NCBI GenBank assembly: GCA_948567375.1
Contig: OX419755.1
Span: 64,174,944-64,238,943 of the forward strand
Length of the DNA: 64,000 nucleotides
From: Lunularia cruciata
Taxonomy: Eukaryota > Streptophyta > Marchantiopsida > Lunulariales > Lunulariaceae
Reading direction: 5' to 3'
Numbering within the stretch: position 1 is the stretch's first letter; every line of letters starts with the position of its first letter. The notes below the pieces were generated by a model. The model had not been told where the DNA came from. It saw nothing but the letters and a program-made list of their open reading frames with translations, and made no database searches. The position numbers and the translations under genes are program-made. Of the stretch, positions 35,989-47,914 are shown piece by piece.

Positions 35989-36741
35989 TGTAATACCAAT
36001 AGCTAGAAAGATGATCTAGAGATGAAATTTGGTTTGGTAACATCTTTAAGTATGTTATACATGAGGGAATAATTAGGTAAGCTAGAGGTATCACCAAAAG
36101 AGTACTTCTTCTAATAGGCCAGAAACCAAAACATGATTAGAAACTTTAGAATCAATAGCTAGGCATATGATCTAGAGGTGAAACTTGGGTTGGTGACATT
36201 TGGAAGGATGTTACACACGATGGAGAACATATATCAGATAGAGGTATCATCAAAAGATCACTTCTACTAATGGGTAGAAGCCAAAAATAGCTTGAAAACT
36301 TTAAAGCTATTTTTGGAGGCCTAAACGGATGAATTAGGCCTCAAAAATAGAAAAATTCATCCCCCTCAGGTAAAAAAGGCTTGCCTTCTCCCACATGATT
36401 TGTCTTGTTGAGAGCTTTCCAATGGTACCTTACCCATGTGATTTTGAGCTTCTTACAAGAAGATTCCCTAAATATTCCCTTTGATCAATCTCATTTGACC
36501 AACAAGATAGGACAAGGATTGACATCTCACCCATCCAAACAACTAATACAAGGATGGAGCTCCCTGACAGATCACCAATCCATGTATTTGATCTAAGGGT
36601 GGAGCTTCCTTTGAGGGGATCCTCTTTGTTATATAATCAAGAGAAGCTTCCTATATAAAGCTTCCTTTGGGGCATCAGAAGATTGAGTGTGAAATCTGTG
36701 TTTTCTCTCTTGGAAAGTTCTCTTGTCCTCAGAGTATTACA
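35989..36741 (+). repeat. 3' LTR of element A
   Basis: The 753-bp block starts TGTAATACCAATAGC and ends GAGTATTACA. It is collinear with 18519-19260. It has a small extra AGCTTCC-type duplication near 36640-36670 that the 5' copy lacks. The LTR pair has clearly diverged, so A is the oldest layer of the nest. Confidence 0.92.
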
Positions 36742-38119
36742 AGTTTGAACCACACAACTTTAGAGCATTCACTCTACTCATCATGGAAATATCATATTTG
36801 CAAGCAATGAAAACAATATTTTAGGCTATAGCAACATCAAGTCAGAATTGACAATGTGTGCACCACAAAGAAGTTCTATCAACAAGGTGCACTTCATTTC
36901 AAGGTGTAAGTAATAGTGCAAGTGAGTCTGAAGTTTCAATGCAAAGTGATTGGAGTATTTACACACCTAAATCTTACCATTCTAGGAGAATTTGAGTTAC
37001 TATCTATAAGTTGAACTATTCTTGCACTTCATACTTGTCTTTAGAGAGGACTAATATCAAAGTTATGGATTTAGAAACAATTTTTTCAATAAGTAGTTAT
37101 TGATCTTCAAGTGCTTGTTCAAAAATTTGTCAAAAACTTAAAACCATGTATCACAAACATACTTAATATACCCCAATAGTGGAGAGTTGAAAACATAATT
37201 AGAGATTGGTTAAGTGCTAGTTAAACTATAATTTTTTACTTCATTCTCTTGTTGTTGAGGCACATAAAAAGAATTTAATGTGGATTGATTTGTGGATTAG
37301 CAACTCAAACTAGGATAATTTTGTAAGCATTTATGTATCTATTTGAAACCAAGGATGTATTTCTCTTTTTTAAGAAATTGATTTATTTGGATGTTTGTCA
37401 CTCAAAGAACAAAAAATATACTATATAGATATTCACAACAATAGCCTTCAATGGTAATAACAAAGCTAACATCCTTGCACATATAATAGCTCTAATAGAG
37501 AACACTAATAATTTGTAATGAATTTGTCAATCACTAAATGTGTTCTCAAAAATTGTAGATTACAATGATATAGCTTTTATGTCAAACCAATCAAAAAGAT
37601 GAGATATTGGTATATCAAAGTTTTTTGCATTAGTTCTACATGTATATTTCTATGTTCACTTGTGAGCCATTGTAAGTTATTAGCTTAGAGTCAAGATGAA
37701 GAAGTGATTTGAAGATATTTCCTACACTTGTACTATGGACAAGTACAATCATTAATCCTTTAATTTGCATGTATTTAGTCAAAAGATAGATAACCTGATC
37801 AAGATCAAGATCAGGTTCAATCATAATTAATAATTGACTTATTGTTTGAGGATTTTTTGATGTGGTTACAATGACCTACTTCAAGCTCTAAAGGTAGTAT
37901 AACTAAGGAGAGGGAATTGCATTGATATATCTTGATCATTAGACCAAAGTAATACAATAGTAGTATGTCCTTAAAAACTTGTTATAATCAAATATATCCA
38001 ATTGCATGCACCTTTGTGTATCTTGTTTAAATACCGTTTCAGATTTTATCTTAAGCATGTGGCTTTGGAAATTGAAACAAATCAGTTGACCTTTTATGCA
38101 AGAAAGAATATGTTGAGGG
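36742..38119. other. AT-rich sequence without recognised gene
   Basis: Short frames only. A 62-codon minus frame (37824-37636) has no clear family. Composition and disorder are typical of decayed transposon DNA. The boundary with element E at about 38120 is approximate. Confidence 0.5.
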
Positions 38120-38197
38120 AATGGAGCTTTATTCTAATTGCTTGATAGGAACATATAAGTCTTGACCTCATCATATACTTGTCCAAGATGGATCAAG

Positions 38198-38200
<3 letters not shown>

Positions 38201-38284
<84 letters not shown>
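38201..38284. repeat. (AT)42 microsatellite inside the E integrase remnant
   Basis: There are 84 bases of uninterrupted AT dinucleotide. Integrase-like sequence matching element C is present on both sides (TCAAGG before, ACCATTGTGGTGTTTGTGG after). The repeat therefore grew within the element after insertion. Confidence 0.97.
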
Positions 38285-38287
<3 letters not shown>

Positions 38288-38438
38288 CATTGTGGTGTTT
38301 GTGGATAAACTTAGCATGTAGATTCACTTGGCACCTACTATAGATACCTTGGATGCCCCAATGTTAGCCAAGATTTACTTTGACATTGTCTTCAAGCAGC
38401 ATGGGATGCCAAGGTTTCTTGTTGTTGACCGTGATCCT

Positions 38439-41400
38439 TGTGGTACCCACATTTTTTTACTTTGATTATTTAAGGGGTTTTTCAAAAAAGAAGTGTACAG
38501 TTGAAGAGGAATTAAGTGCGAAGGATGGAAGAAAGAAGATGATTCACACTTTTGTGTCAACCCGAAGAAAGTTACCTCGGGTCAGTAATTGTCAGCACTC
38601 AGATTGGATTTGTCGGAGTTCAACCCGAAGTAAGGAGACTTTGCCTTGGGGTGATCAACTTGATGCAAAGATAGTGTAACAAATTTCCTTCGGGGTTGGA
38701 AATTCAAGATTGTACCACACACAAAAATGGCTAAGGCACAAGTGGGAGAAATTGACAATGACGGGAGAAGTGCATGCAAAAGGTGTGATTTCTTGATAGA
38801 CAAGCATTCAAAGAATGACTAAGAAATGTCAGACTATAAAGTCAGGTTTTGAATCACGAAAGAGACAAATGACAGGTGATTTTGTTTGCCTATGCATAGT
38901 TGTCCTAAGGGAGACCAAAGAAGAGGAGTGGTAGTGAGCGAAGTTTTGGAGAATCTAGAGGGATTTAGAGTTGCACGTCCAAGGGGAATTGTCTTGCAGA
39001 AGCATATCACAAAGGAGATTAGAACAAAGGGAATAATAAAGTGCCCCACATTGACAGTGAGGAACCCAATGAGTAGGCGGTTAGACAAGATGGCTTGCAT
39101 CAAAGTTCTCTATAAACTTTGTATTACCTTCCTTGCATGGAATTGGAACTTGAGCTTTCCTAATTTCATGGTAGAGATCACGGCCAATAAATATGTAGAT
39201 GGGCCGGCAACAATAGGGAAGGGAGGCAATCTGATCAATGGATAAAGTTGGATTGGAGGTTGGTCCTTGGAAGAGAGAGTGGAGAGGAGCATGGGGCTAT
39301 GTTCTTGTGGAAAGGAGAAGTTGCAGAAGAAACCTAAGAAATCAGAAACTTGTTCACCTCAAAGCATACAAAGAATGGAAACAAGGTGGAGACCTATCAG
39401 GACCTAGTGCAAAGAAGTATCATAGGTGCGATGATTGTGTTGTTAAAATCCAAACGCACCTCTTATGTTACTAAGCAACAGGTGGTGTTCTTCCATAAAA
39501 TGATTGCAAGAGAGCCAATCAATTGGGCAAAGTGTTCTATCAGTGGATGCAACAAATGGTGATGAATTAGAGGAGTTTGACACCACCGCATTATTTTGTT
39601 CCTTTTGCAATGCATTTTTATGTTGGGTTGAATTTGCTAAGTAGCAATGAGAAGAAGAAGGTTGTATCTCAATTCCATCTCGATCTATATCAAGAAGCCA
39701 ATGACAAGGAGCAACAATATATTTGGCAAGTGAGAAGCAATGACTACCATTATGCAAGAATAGGATATGATAGAAAGATGTTTGTACCCCTGCCAAGAAA
39801 GAAGAAGAGAAGTTGACCTAAGGTGGAGAGCTCACTAGTGTAGCCCCAAAAGTTAAGAAGGGTTGGGCAGAAAGAAGGAAAGCAAATCTAGCATATTACA
39901 CCTGAAGAGAGGAAGGTGAATCAGAGTTTGTGTCAGAGGGATCAAAAAGAAGAAGTAGAGTTAACCCTGTGAAGTGAAGAATCCAGCAAGGAGAGTGAGG
40001 GTGAAGCCAAGGTGCAAAAGGATCAAGAGAAGGTGACTTCCTTGCAGGAAGAAATTGAGCAAGAGGAGGTAGGAGAAGGAACAATGGCGGAGTTAGTGAT
40101 TGAAGGAGAAGAAGGATTGGTGGCCAAGCCAAGACAATACATGCAGGAAGGAGAAAGTTCAAAGGCAGCCCATCAAATCATCAATTTGGATGATGATGAA
40201 AGTTTAGAGGATGATGTATCATTGACAGTACAAAGATCCCAACTTTGTAGTAAAGCATCAAACTCAAAAGAGAAGAGGAAGAAGGATGTAAGGATGTAGA
40301 GTACCTTCAAGATGTTGTATATTTGCTATTGTTGCAGATGGAGAAGAAGGAGGAGGAGATGCATAGCAAACATCCCGATGTGCAGAATGTATTGCAGGTG
40401 TTAGAGAGATTAGAATCTGAGAATCTGAAGTTGCAGGAGAGTATGACCAAAGGAGAGGAAGAACAAAAAATACTACGAGTAGATGCAGCATTGTAGAAGA
40501 AGATAAATGAATCTGCAAGAGAAGTTTGAAAAGCAAGGAAAGGAGTTAGCAATAAAAGTGAAGGAAGTTACGCAAGAGAGACTTTGGGAAGAGAAGTTAC
40601 AAGCCGAAGTAAAGTCAGAGCAAGACAATAGAAGGGAGTTAGTTGGATCCAAGGAGGAGGAGCTCGATGCATTCTGACGGAAGGTAGAGGAGAGGACAGC
40701 AGCCTGGCAATGGGAATTAACCAAGCGCCATCAAGAAGAAGGGAGGCTGAGAGATCTTGTGAAGACATTAGAGGCAAAGATCAATTAGTATGTGAAGGAG
40801 TTGGAGGATTGCACAGCGGAGTATGAGGAGGAGTTGAAGATAAGTAAAGTTGTGATGGAGGAGGAGAGATAGAAGAAGCAATCAGCGGAAATAGTTGAAG
40901 AAGTGATCATAGAGATGAAGGCAAGGTTAACCAGTGAACCCAAAGTAAGAATGGAGGAATTGAGGTTACACGAGTTACGATTGCTTGTCCAAGAGACGAG
41001 GAGTAATAATGCAAAGGACAAGGACTTGAATGCCTTGTTAATTAGTCTTAGAACTTGGATAGATAGGAAGATGTTAGATGTAGAGAATAACATTTCTATC
41101 AGGCTAGGTTTGGTTAAATTGGAGTTAGATAATCTTTGGAATACTGGATATATCAGACCCAAAGTAAGAGAAGTAGGAGTGCAAGTGTCTTTGGATCAGT
41201 TTTCTGAGCCATAAGAGAAGAGTGGATTGCAAGATAAGGAGGAAGACAGATTACCTATGAGGTTGATTGAAGATCAGAGTAAAGACGTTTTAGAATTCAT
41301 AGAAGAGTTAGTAGTTGTAGAACCCAAAGTACATGAGGTGAAGGGATTTTCTTTGGGTTTGGAAGCCAAAGTGGAAGTAGACATCAGATTGGATTAGGAC

Positions 41401-42194
41401 CAATTTTGAGATAGGAAGAGGCAGATATGAGGAGGTGCATTGTCATTTTGGATCTATAGGTTGGTAAAGTTGTTAGGAAACAATTTAGGAAGTTAGATAA
41501 TTGCTGAAGTGATCTGCCTATTTAAAGGAGGCCTTTGTAGTAAAATGTTATTTAGTGTTCATATTCTGAGAATAGATAAAGCAAAATGTTGAGTTTAGTA
41601 CTTGTTGCTTGGGCTTAATTCCGAGAATCAATTTTGTGTGTGTGTTTGTGAGTGTTGGGAGAAATTTGAAGTGCAAGTCAGTGTGCTTGTTGGATGTTGA
41701 ATTTTGTAGCCTTGATCTTCAATCTATGTGTTTGATCCTGAGTGAAGTGCAATCGAAGCAATGTCTTGATAGGTCTGAGAGGAATTATAGTGTTGGTAGG
41801 ATTTTGCATTTGTGAATGCAATGTTGAGTTGATGTGAAGCAATTTTGATCAAGGAAGTTGTGCCTTTAGTGGAGAGGTGGAACACAATTCTGAGGTGAAG
41901 TCATTTTGTAGCAAAATAGCCATGTTTGGGAGAGACTGACTCATCACAATCAAGATTTGTTCGGACAAAATTGAACAAGTTGTGATTAAGGAGTGTTAAT
42001 TTGTGACAAGACTGCAATCTAGTGCTTGTTACTCTCTTCTAGGTGCAATTTCTACCTGAGAGATTAAAGATGCAACCAAGACGAACTATTTGTTACCATT
42101 TCACTTTTTATTTGACCAATTCTGAATTGTATCTATGCGTGAACAAACTTCACTTACATATTACTGCAAAAGTGATATTTACCAAGTTGTCACA
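38439..42194 (+). mobile_element. Insertion H: 3.76-kb element of unknown type, TSD ATCCT
   Basis: The insertion starts TGTGGTACCC and ends GTTGTCACA. It is flanked by ATCCT at 38434-38438 and 42195-42199. Removing it and one ATCCT copy rejoins the integrase reading of E in frame, which proves an insertion. TG...CA ends with a 5-bp duplication are typical of integrase-mediated LTR elements, but I cannot find matching LTRs at the two ends and see no RT, RNase H or integrase. A TATTTAAA box at about 41519 and a purine run near 41410-41425 could belong to a 3' LTR. The content is a set of open frames I do not recognise. Confidence 0.85.
38886..41214 (+). pseudogene. Unknown multi-block ORF of insertion H (globular part plus charged coiled-coil tail)
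   Basis: Plus-strand frames at 38886-39245, 39350-39562, 39577-39816, 40012-40299 and 40903-41214 lie in one direction with small shifts or stops between them. This suggests one old ORF of about 750 codons. The first three look globular (RTSYVTKQQVVFFHKMI, then HYFVPFAMHFYVGLNLLS). The rest is strongly acidic or charged, with heptad-like Leu/Glu/Lys patterns consistent with a long coiled coil. A gag-like or plant-mobile-domain protein of a non-autonomous element is possible. I do not recognise the family. Confidence 0.5.
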
Positions 42195-43084
42195 ATCCTT
42201 GGTTCACTAGTAAATTATGGCAAGCTCTCTTCAAGCTACTTGGTACCAAGCTTGCCTAGTGTATAGCCTATCATCCTCAAATTAATAGGCCAACAAAGCG
42301 TGAAATTTGCACCTTGGAAGATATACTTTGTGCATTTGTCAATGTTCACCACACTAATTGGGATACTTGTCTTATAGTTACTAAGTTTACCTATAATAAT
42401 TTCAAGCAAGAAAGCATTGGTTTCTCTCTCTCTTCTTCTTCCTTAACTTATGCAAGATCCAATTTTTTTAGACTCCATCACATTCCTCATATTTCTATCT
42501 TCTTGTCCATGTTATCTAAATCCCTACACCAAGCCAAGTCTCATCTTCTTGTTGCTCAAAATTGGCAAAAGCAATTTGTTGATAAGCATCATCACAATCT
42601 CACTTTCCAACTAGGCAATAAGGTCATGCTTTCTTCCATTGACCGTCCTCTCTTGCTTGATACCCAAGTTTGTAAACTTGCATCTAATTGGATAGGTCTA
42701 TTTAAGATTGATCATATCATTTCTCTTGTTGCCTACTAACTTGCTCTTCCTAGTCATATATGGAACCATCATGTCTTCCATGTTTCAAAGTTAGAACCCT
42801 TTGTTTCTAACCCATCTTCCTTTTCCATTTGTGTCCAACTTCCTCCTCCTCCTCCCATCCTTGTTGATGATCATGAGGAATGCAAAGTTGATCATATGCT
42901 TGCATGTTATGACATCCAACATGGCCGCCAATAACACATAAAATATAAGGTCCATTGGAAAGAATAGCATCTTCCATATGCCACATGGGAGCCTTTTTCT
43001 CATCTCCAAAATGCACAAATCACCATACAAGAGTTCAAAGATTCCATAGCAACAAGAACGTCAACAACTAGTGGTGAGAGAATA
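42195..43084 (+). pseudogene. Element E integrase C-half and chromodomain remnant
   Basis: The frame 42314-42739 covers the integrase tail, ending with ASNWIGLFKI, equivalent to the NWIGPFD module of C and D. About 42865-43030 translates to a chromodomain (EECKVDHMLACYDIQHGRQ, HATWEP-like) with two internal stops. GTGGTGAGAGAATA (about 43071-43084) is the degenerate polypurine tract. Confidence 0.82.
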
Positions 43085-43562
43085 TGTAATAATATGGAGT
43101 TATCAAACTAGTTAGCAGAGGCTAATGAATTAATAAAATAAGAAAAATATATATATGAATTCTAAAACTATTCTAGAAGTATCTAGGAAGCTTCTTGGTA
43201 GAATGTTCTAAAAGTACAAAAGAAGCTTCTTGGTGTGCAGCTTCTAGGTACCTTCCAAGGATTTGGTAATTGCACACCAAGTTAACAACTAGCTTAGCAT
43301 ATATGCCAAGTAGATGGCTTCTAACAGAAAATTTCCTCAGAAGCTTCTTGGGTAGTTTAGCTTGCACTCCAACAAGGTTGCTTTGAGAGGGAAGCTTTCT
43401 TGGAAGCTTTCTTGGAAACCTCTAAAGAGCCTTGTATTGTTTCACTTTAAATACCAAATCCCAAGCTCATGCTAAGCATTTGGAATTTCACTCATGTGAG
43501 AGTCCCAATATGATCTTACACTTTGATATTCTATTTCCTATTTCTCTCCTCAATCTTTTACA
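43085..43562 (+). repeat. 3' LTR of element E (diverged family copy)
   Basis: The 478-bp block starts TGTAATAATATGGAG and ends CTTTTACA. It is collinear with the C LTR but has extra indels. It keeps some TTCTAGAA and GAAGCTTC units and has TTTAAATA in place of TATAAATA. Confidence 0.87.
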
Positions 43563-44589
43563 ATATCAAATAGAAGACTCTAGAGAAACTTGAAAAGAAA
43601 AATAGTAGAGAAAGAAAACTACTCTCATTTATACTTCATACAAGTATAAATTTGCTTCTTTATTATGTTAACCATTAATTGTGTAGCCATACTTCTTAAT
43701 CCTTATGAAGATTCCTCAATACCTTACAACCAAGGAAGGTTTTAAGTACCTTATTAACCTAGTGAACTATAAGAAAGGTTCCTAATACACTCTAATTAGT
43801 CCTTTTATTAAATTTCCTAAGTATCTTCTAAAGGGTTTTTATAATATACATCAAATTTTTGTAAATTTACTATGATTAATTATCATATGAAAATAGATAA
43901 TTAGAATAGGATCTAACTATGATTAATAGTGCATTTCTTGATGGTTTTATTGAAGAAGAATTAATTTCCTTTTTTAATTCTTACAGAAGATAAAATATAG
44001 ATAGATGTTTCTGATCACCACTATAATTATTTGTAAAGAATATTGATGACACTAACATCATAAGTAGAAAATATTATTTTTTATAGAATTATAATACTGA
44101 TTTCTATAGAATATATTAAATATAAAATTCATTCATATCAAATTTTTATATGAAAGATCTATAGAAAATAAGCTTAGATACAAATGTTGAAGATATGAAA
44201 GAATTTGAAGCTACTTTTGATTACCCAAGTGAAACATATATAAAATATAGTACAGAAATTTTGTACAAAGAGAAAATAAATTATATTAATTAAATAATAC
44301 ATGTATATATTATTTTTTACATAGCAAATGTAATTTATAATCAACTTATAGGCATTCTATTAAAGTATAAACTATCTAAAAGTAAGGTTATGTATCATAC
44401 GTGTCATGAGTGTAATTAGCCATTTCACATCTAAAGATAAAAGCGGGAGTTTACCATTTTCCTATGCAATTTTACCTGATAGGATCAAATATATTAGTTA
44501 TGGAGAAGGAGAAAGAAAATTTATTTGTATTCCAAGAATAAATTATGATGCTCTAAGAATACATATAATATAAAGTTAGGTAATCATCC
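43563..44589. other. AT-rich sequence without recognised gene
   Basis: No coding pattern could be supported. The region leads into a copia remnant and may be its degraded upstream part. Confidence 0.45.
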
Positions 44590-44930
44590 ATGAGATCTGC
44601 ATCAATATACTACTTTAATTGTGGGAGTGGCTCAATCTCTTGGTCTTTTAAGAAGGAAACAAATAGCAATAGCAATTTCATCACTAGAAGCTAAATATTA
44701 CGGCTAACAAAACGTCAATGCATGAGACCATCTGATTAACCACAAATATAGTGGAAAAGATTTTCTCCTACATTTTGATCCAAAGATTATCCTGATTGAT
44801 AACATGAGCGTCGAAGCCTTTACTAAGAGTCAATCTTTCGTACTTAGACTAGTACATGGACATAAACTCCGCTAGATACATAGAAAAATTGTTTTGATGA
44901 TCATTATTATATCTCATTCAATTCAAAAAC
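44590..44930 (+). pseudogene. Ty1/copia RNase H remnant
   Basis: Two adjacent frames give a readable copia-type RNase H. SGSISWSFKK is followed by a frameshift, then AISSLEAKYYG and IDNMSVEAFTKS, ending in a VHGHKLR-like stretch. These match the SW.SKKQ, LSS.EAEY and DN.SAI...KNP landmarks of copia RNase H in order and spacing. Stops are frequent. No LTR was identified for it. Confidence 0.65.
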
Positions 44931-45484
44931 TCTAAGTTTGACCTACCACAATCTAGCCACGAAATGTTATTCGCTGTAGCTGTAGGGCTTTATATTGGAA
45001 TAGTATAGAAATCCTGGGGTATATATTGCTTAGAACACTAATTAAAATGTAACAAAATATCTTTTATAGTAATGTGAATGCGTGGAGGAAGAAGAAGATA
45101 TATCAGTCGTTGTTATATATGCTTATGTCACACCGACGGTAATACTTAACGCGTTAGCTATAGCAATGCACCGGTCAGTAGGCACACGATCCGCGCTGAT
45201 GCCCAAAGTGACGTTATTTTCTTTATATTGAACATTCAATTTTGAAAACCTTTTCATTTCACAAATATTTAAATCTATGTTATTACATATAAGCTGACTT
45301 ACAGGTATTATTTGTTTTCAATTCCAAGTAAACCGAATTTTCATTTTATATATATACAAAATATATAGCCGCCTCTCTGTTTTATTTGGACACCGATCTT
45401 CTGTTTCTTCATAAAAACATTCAGGCAATGCTACAATAGATGGTTAGGACAGGTAAGTCATGAATTACTGCTTATTGTTTATGT

Positions 45485-45554
45485 TATCATTGAATGGATT
45501 CATTTCTCATCTAGTGTATTCCTTGTGTCATCATTGAATGGATTCATTTCTCAT
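45485..45554 (+). repeat. Short tandem duplication (44-bp period)
   Basis: The phrase ATCATTGAATGGATTCATTT with TCTCAT following occurs at 45486 and again 44 bp later, separated by CTAGTGTATTCCTTGTG. Confidence 0.85.
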
Positions 45555-45865
45555 ATAATTTTTTACTTCTGTCAATTTTTGAGACTTTTGCACCGAAAAT
45601 ACTTTTGCTCCTCTCTTCTCTGCATGTCTCGATGGTTTTATTCCAGTCATTCCTTTCTTCACATTCACACTCCTGCTGCATGGTATATCTTAACTCCAGT
45701 CCCTTCATACCCTCGAGCCTTGTCCAGGTCTCCAGCCTTTCTCCAGGTCCAGCGCTACTTACCACCTCTATCTGTTCATGGGCAAGTCCCCAGTCCAAAT
45801 CGGCCTCCTCTGGTCTGCCACTTATTGCTTCATCGCGTTAATTTCATCCTTGTTTCTCGTACCTT

Positions 45866-46165
45866 GCTGACTCACCTTCATCCACATCAGATTTACTGTT
45901 CATGGTCCTTGTTTTGCCCATGTTTGGCGCTAACCTTGTTTTTCACAGATCCTTCTCATTCTATTTATTGTTGTCCTAGTCCCAAGGTCCACATCGGCCT
46001 CCGCTGGTTGGCTACTTTCTGGTCATAGTATTCATTTTATCCTCGTTTCTTATACCATGCTGATTGACCTCCATCCACATCAGCCTTACTGTTCATGGTC
46101 ACTGTTCAGCCTACGTACCATGCTGACTCACCTCCATCCACATCAAACTTATGGTTCTTGGTCAA
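45866..46165 (+). repeat. Three dispersed copies of a CTGACTCACCTCCATCCACATCA-like unit
   Basis: Related blocks start near 45866, 46051 and 46116. Each reads roughly TACC(A/T)TGCTGA..., then CCATCCACATCA and a GTTC(A/T)TGGTC tail. A longer duplication links 45785-45905 with 45975-46100. The function is unknown. Confidence 0.75.
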
Positions 46166-47882
46166 TGTTCCGCCCATGTTAGGCTTTTCTTAGTGACTCA
46201 CCTCGTGGCACATCAAGACGACTCCTATTCCCGTCATGGGATTTATAGTTTTACCCATCCCTCTTTCACCTACACCTTACTTCTTTCATGTGGCACAAAT
46301 GGAGACCCTCTACGGGAACATACCTTTTTTAGATCAATATCTACACTGAACCTTATGAATACTTTCCCTTTCCCTCCGGGAAAAATTTTGCTATATCTTT
46401 ACAAAAGAAAACAATATCGATGGTTATCATGAGCTTAGTATTCATAGAGATTTGAGAACATCTATTCTTTTTGCCAAGCAGGGAGCTCATGTTCGAGCAC
46501 ACTAGTAGTTTTTCCCTTAAACTCGTAAACCATTTTGTGACTCCTAAAGAGATACATATACACTGCCTATCACTATTTGCCATGTGGACTTTGATCGTTT
46601 GCTTATGGACACGGGGCCTCTGCTTATGGACACATGGACCCATCTAGTCCTTCACTTCATATGAGGCTGATTTTGTCTCCATGCTTTGCCCTTTTGTGAG
46701 ATGCATTCACTCTTTTCAGTGCTTTTAGTTGCTTCTCGGTTTGCCTTTGTTTCTCCTTTTTGAGTTGCCTAGTCCTCTCCCGTGTAGCGCTGATGTTTCT
46801 TGCTCCCCCCTCGGATCACTCATGCACCTTGGCTTCATTATTTCTCTTTGTTGTGTCCTGGATTTTCTCTCTACTAATGCATGTAGTTGGTTTCAGGGAT
46901 CGATCAGGTATGTCTTGTCTTCTTCCATCCTCTTACCATGTGTATTCTTTTCTTTTCTTGCCTAATATTCATTATCCGGTTGAGACTCCTGCATTTATTT
47001 CTGTACCTACACTTCTGCTTGCACTTTATTTCCACATTTCCATTTTGGTTCTTCTGTTCTTTCTACATTCCCACTACTTATGAGCGGCACTTTAGGGGAG
47101 CAATTGAGTTTGCCTTGGCACTCATGAGTTTTTGAGCAGAAACTCAGTATGAGGGGTATTGACAATTGGTCAGCTACTTCGGCACTGCATGAGGCACTGA
47201 TGAAATCATAGGTGTTTTTGTGGAGGTTTATTATGGCCACCTTCTGCTTCCCTTAGCTTTTTAGCGTCTTAGGACTCCCGCGTCCATAGCGCTGGTTGTG
47301 ATATACTCTATATTTTGTCCTCTTACGCTTTGCTCTCGTTACCCTTTAACACTTCGACCCATTCTGCCGCCACATCATCCGAGAACTCTTGTTTTGTTCC
47401 ACTCCTCCATTCCCAGTTAATTTGTTCCCTAGTATTTTCCCCTTTGCTCTTTGACTGCTTCCTGCTTTGCCCTCTCATGTCTACCGTGTTCCTACACGAC
47501 TCCAACCCACGGTCTTCATCTTTGTTCATGCACTACTTACTTGCTGGCTCTTACATAGAGTTCCTATTCCTTGCTATCATTTGCATAGATGCTCTTGATT
47601 TCATGTTTTTTACTAGTCCGTACACCATCAATTATTCTCAATTTGTTTTAATTATGCTTTTGCTGCAGGTTACATTAGGGATTTCACATTACTCTAGCAT
47701 TATTATTCATGTACATATTGCTTATCTATCATTTGCACTTCATGAGTTATGGATAACCCCGTTCCATAACCGCTTGCGTATACCAATATATATAAAAGAT
47801 AAAACATTACTTGCCCACCACCAAATTGTTAAAACGGGAAAACATATGCATTTGATTGTATCGCTGATCGATGATGTTAATA

Positions 47883-47914
47883 AATATCATTCAATTTGGG
47901 AATTGAATGATATT
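47883..47914. repeat. Perfect hairpin: 14-bp inverted repeat with 4-nt loop
   Basis: AATATCATTCAATT and AATTGAATGATATT flank TGGG. The hairpin lies about 250 bp upstream of the FMN/FHY start codon. A small hairpin of this type could be the remnant of a foldback element or a regulatory structure; nothing decides between them. Confidence 0.9.

Larger units (their letters stand above)
18519..36741 (+). mobile_element. Element A: Ty3/gypsy chromovirus with both LTRs, interrupted by an 11.65-kb nested insertion
   Basis: The outer LTRs are 18519-19260 and 35989-36741, both TG...CA. An initiator-methionine-type primer-binding site follows the first, and a polypurine tract precedes the second. The flanks are GGTTT (18514-18518) and AGTTT (36742-36746), a 5-bp duplication with one transition. 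The body reads gag, protease, RT, RNase H, integrase, chromodomain. Integrase is split at 23395/35051 by the B-C-D nest. Without the nest the element is about 6.6 kb. Multiple stops, mostly of a type explained by C-to-T change, make it non-autonomous now. Confidence 0.93.
38120..43562 (+). mobile_element. Element E: 5'-truncated relative of C/D, split by insertion H
   Basis: The left piece (about 38120-38438) matches the integrase core start of C at about 27590-27825. It carries an (AT)42 run in the middle. The right piece (42195-43084) continues exactly where the left piece stops, through the integrase end (about 42195-42740) and a chromodomain (about 42865-43030). A 3' LTR follows (43085-43562). 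Everything 5' of integrase is missing. Stops and shifts are frequent. Confidence 0.85.

Noticed and set aside
36742..38119. Copia element on the minus strand (frame 37824-37636)
   Set aside because: I could not find any motif in correct order; the resemblance was too weak to report.
45525..46028. 167-codon plus frame as a gene
   Set aside because: It spans local duplications in T/C-rich DNA and has no recognisable domain.
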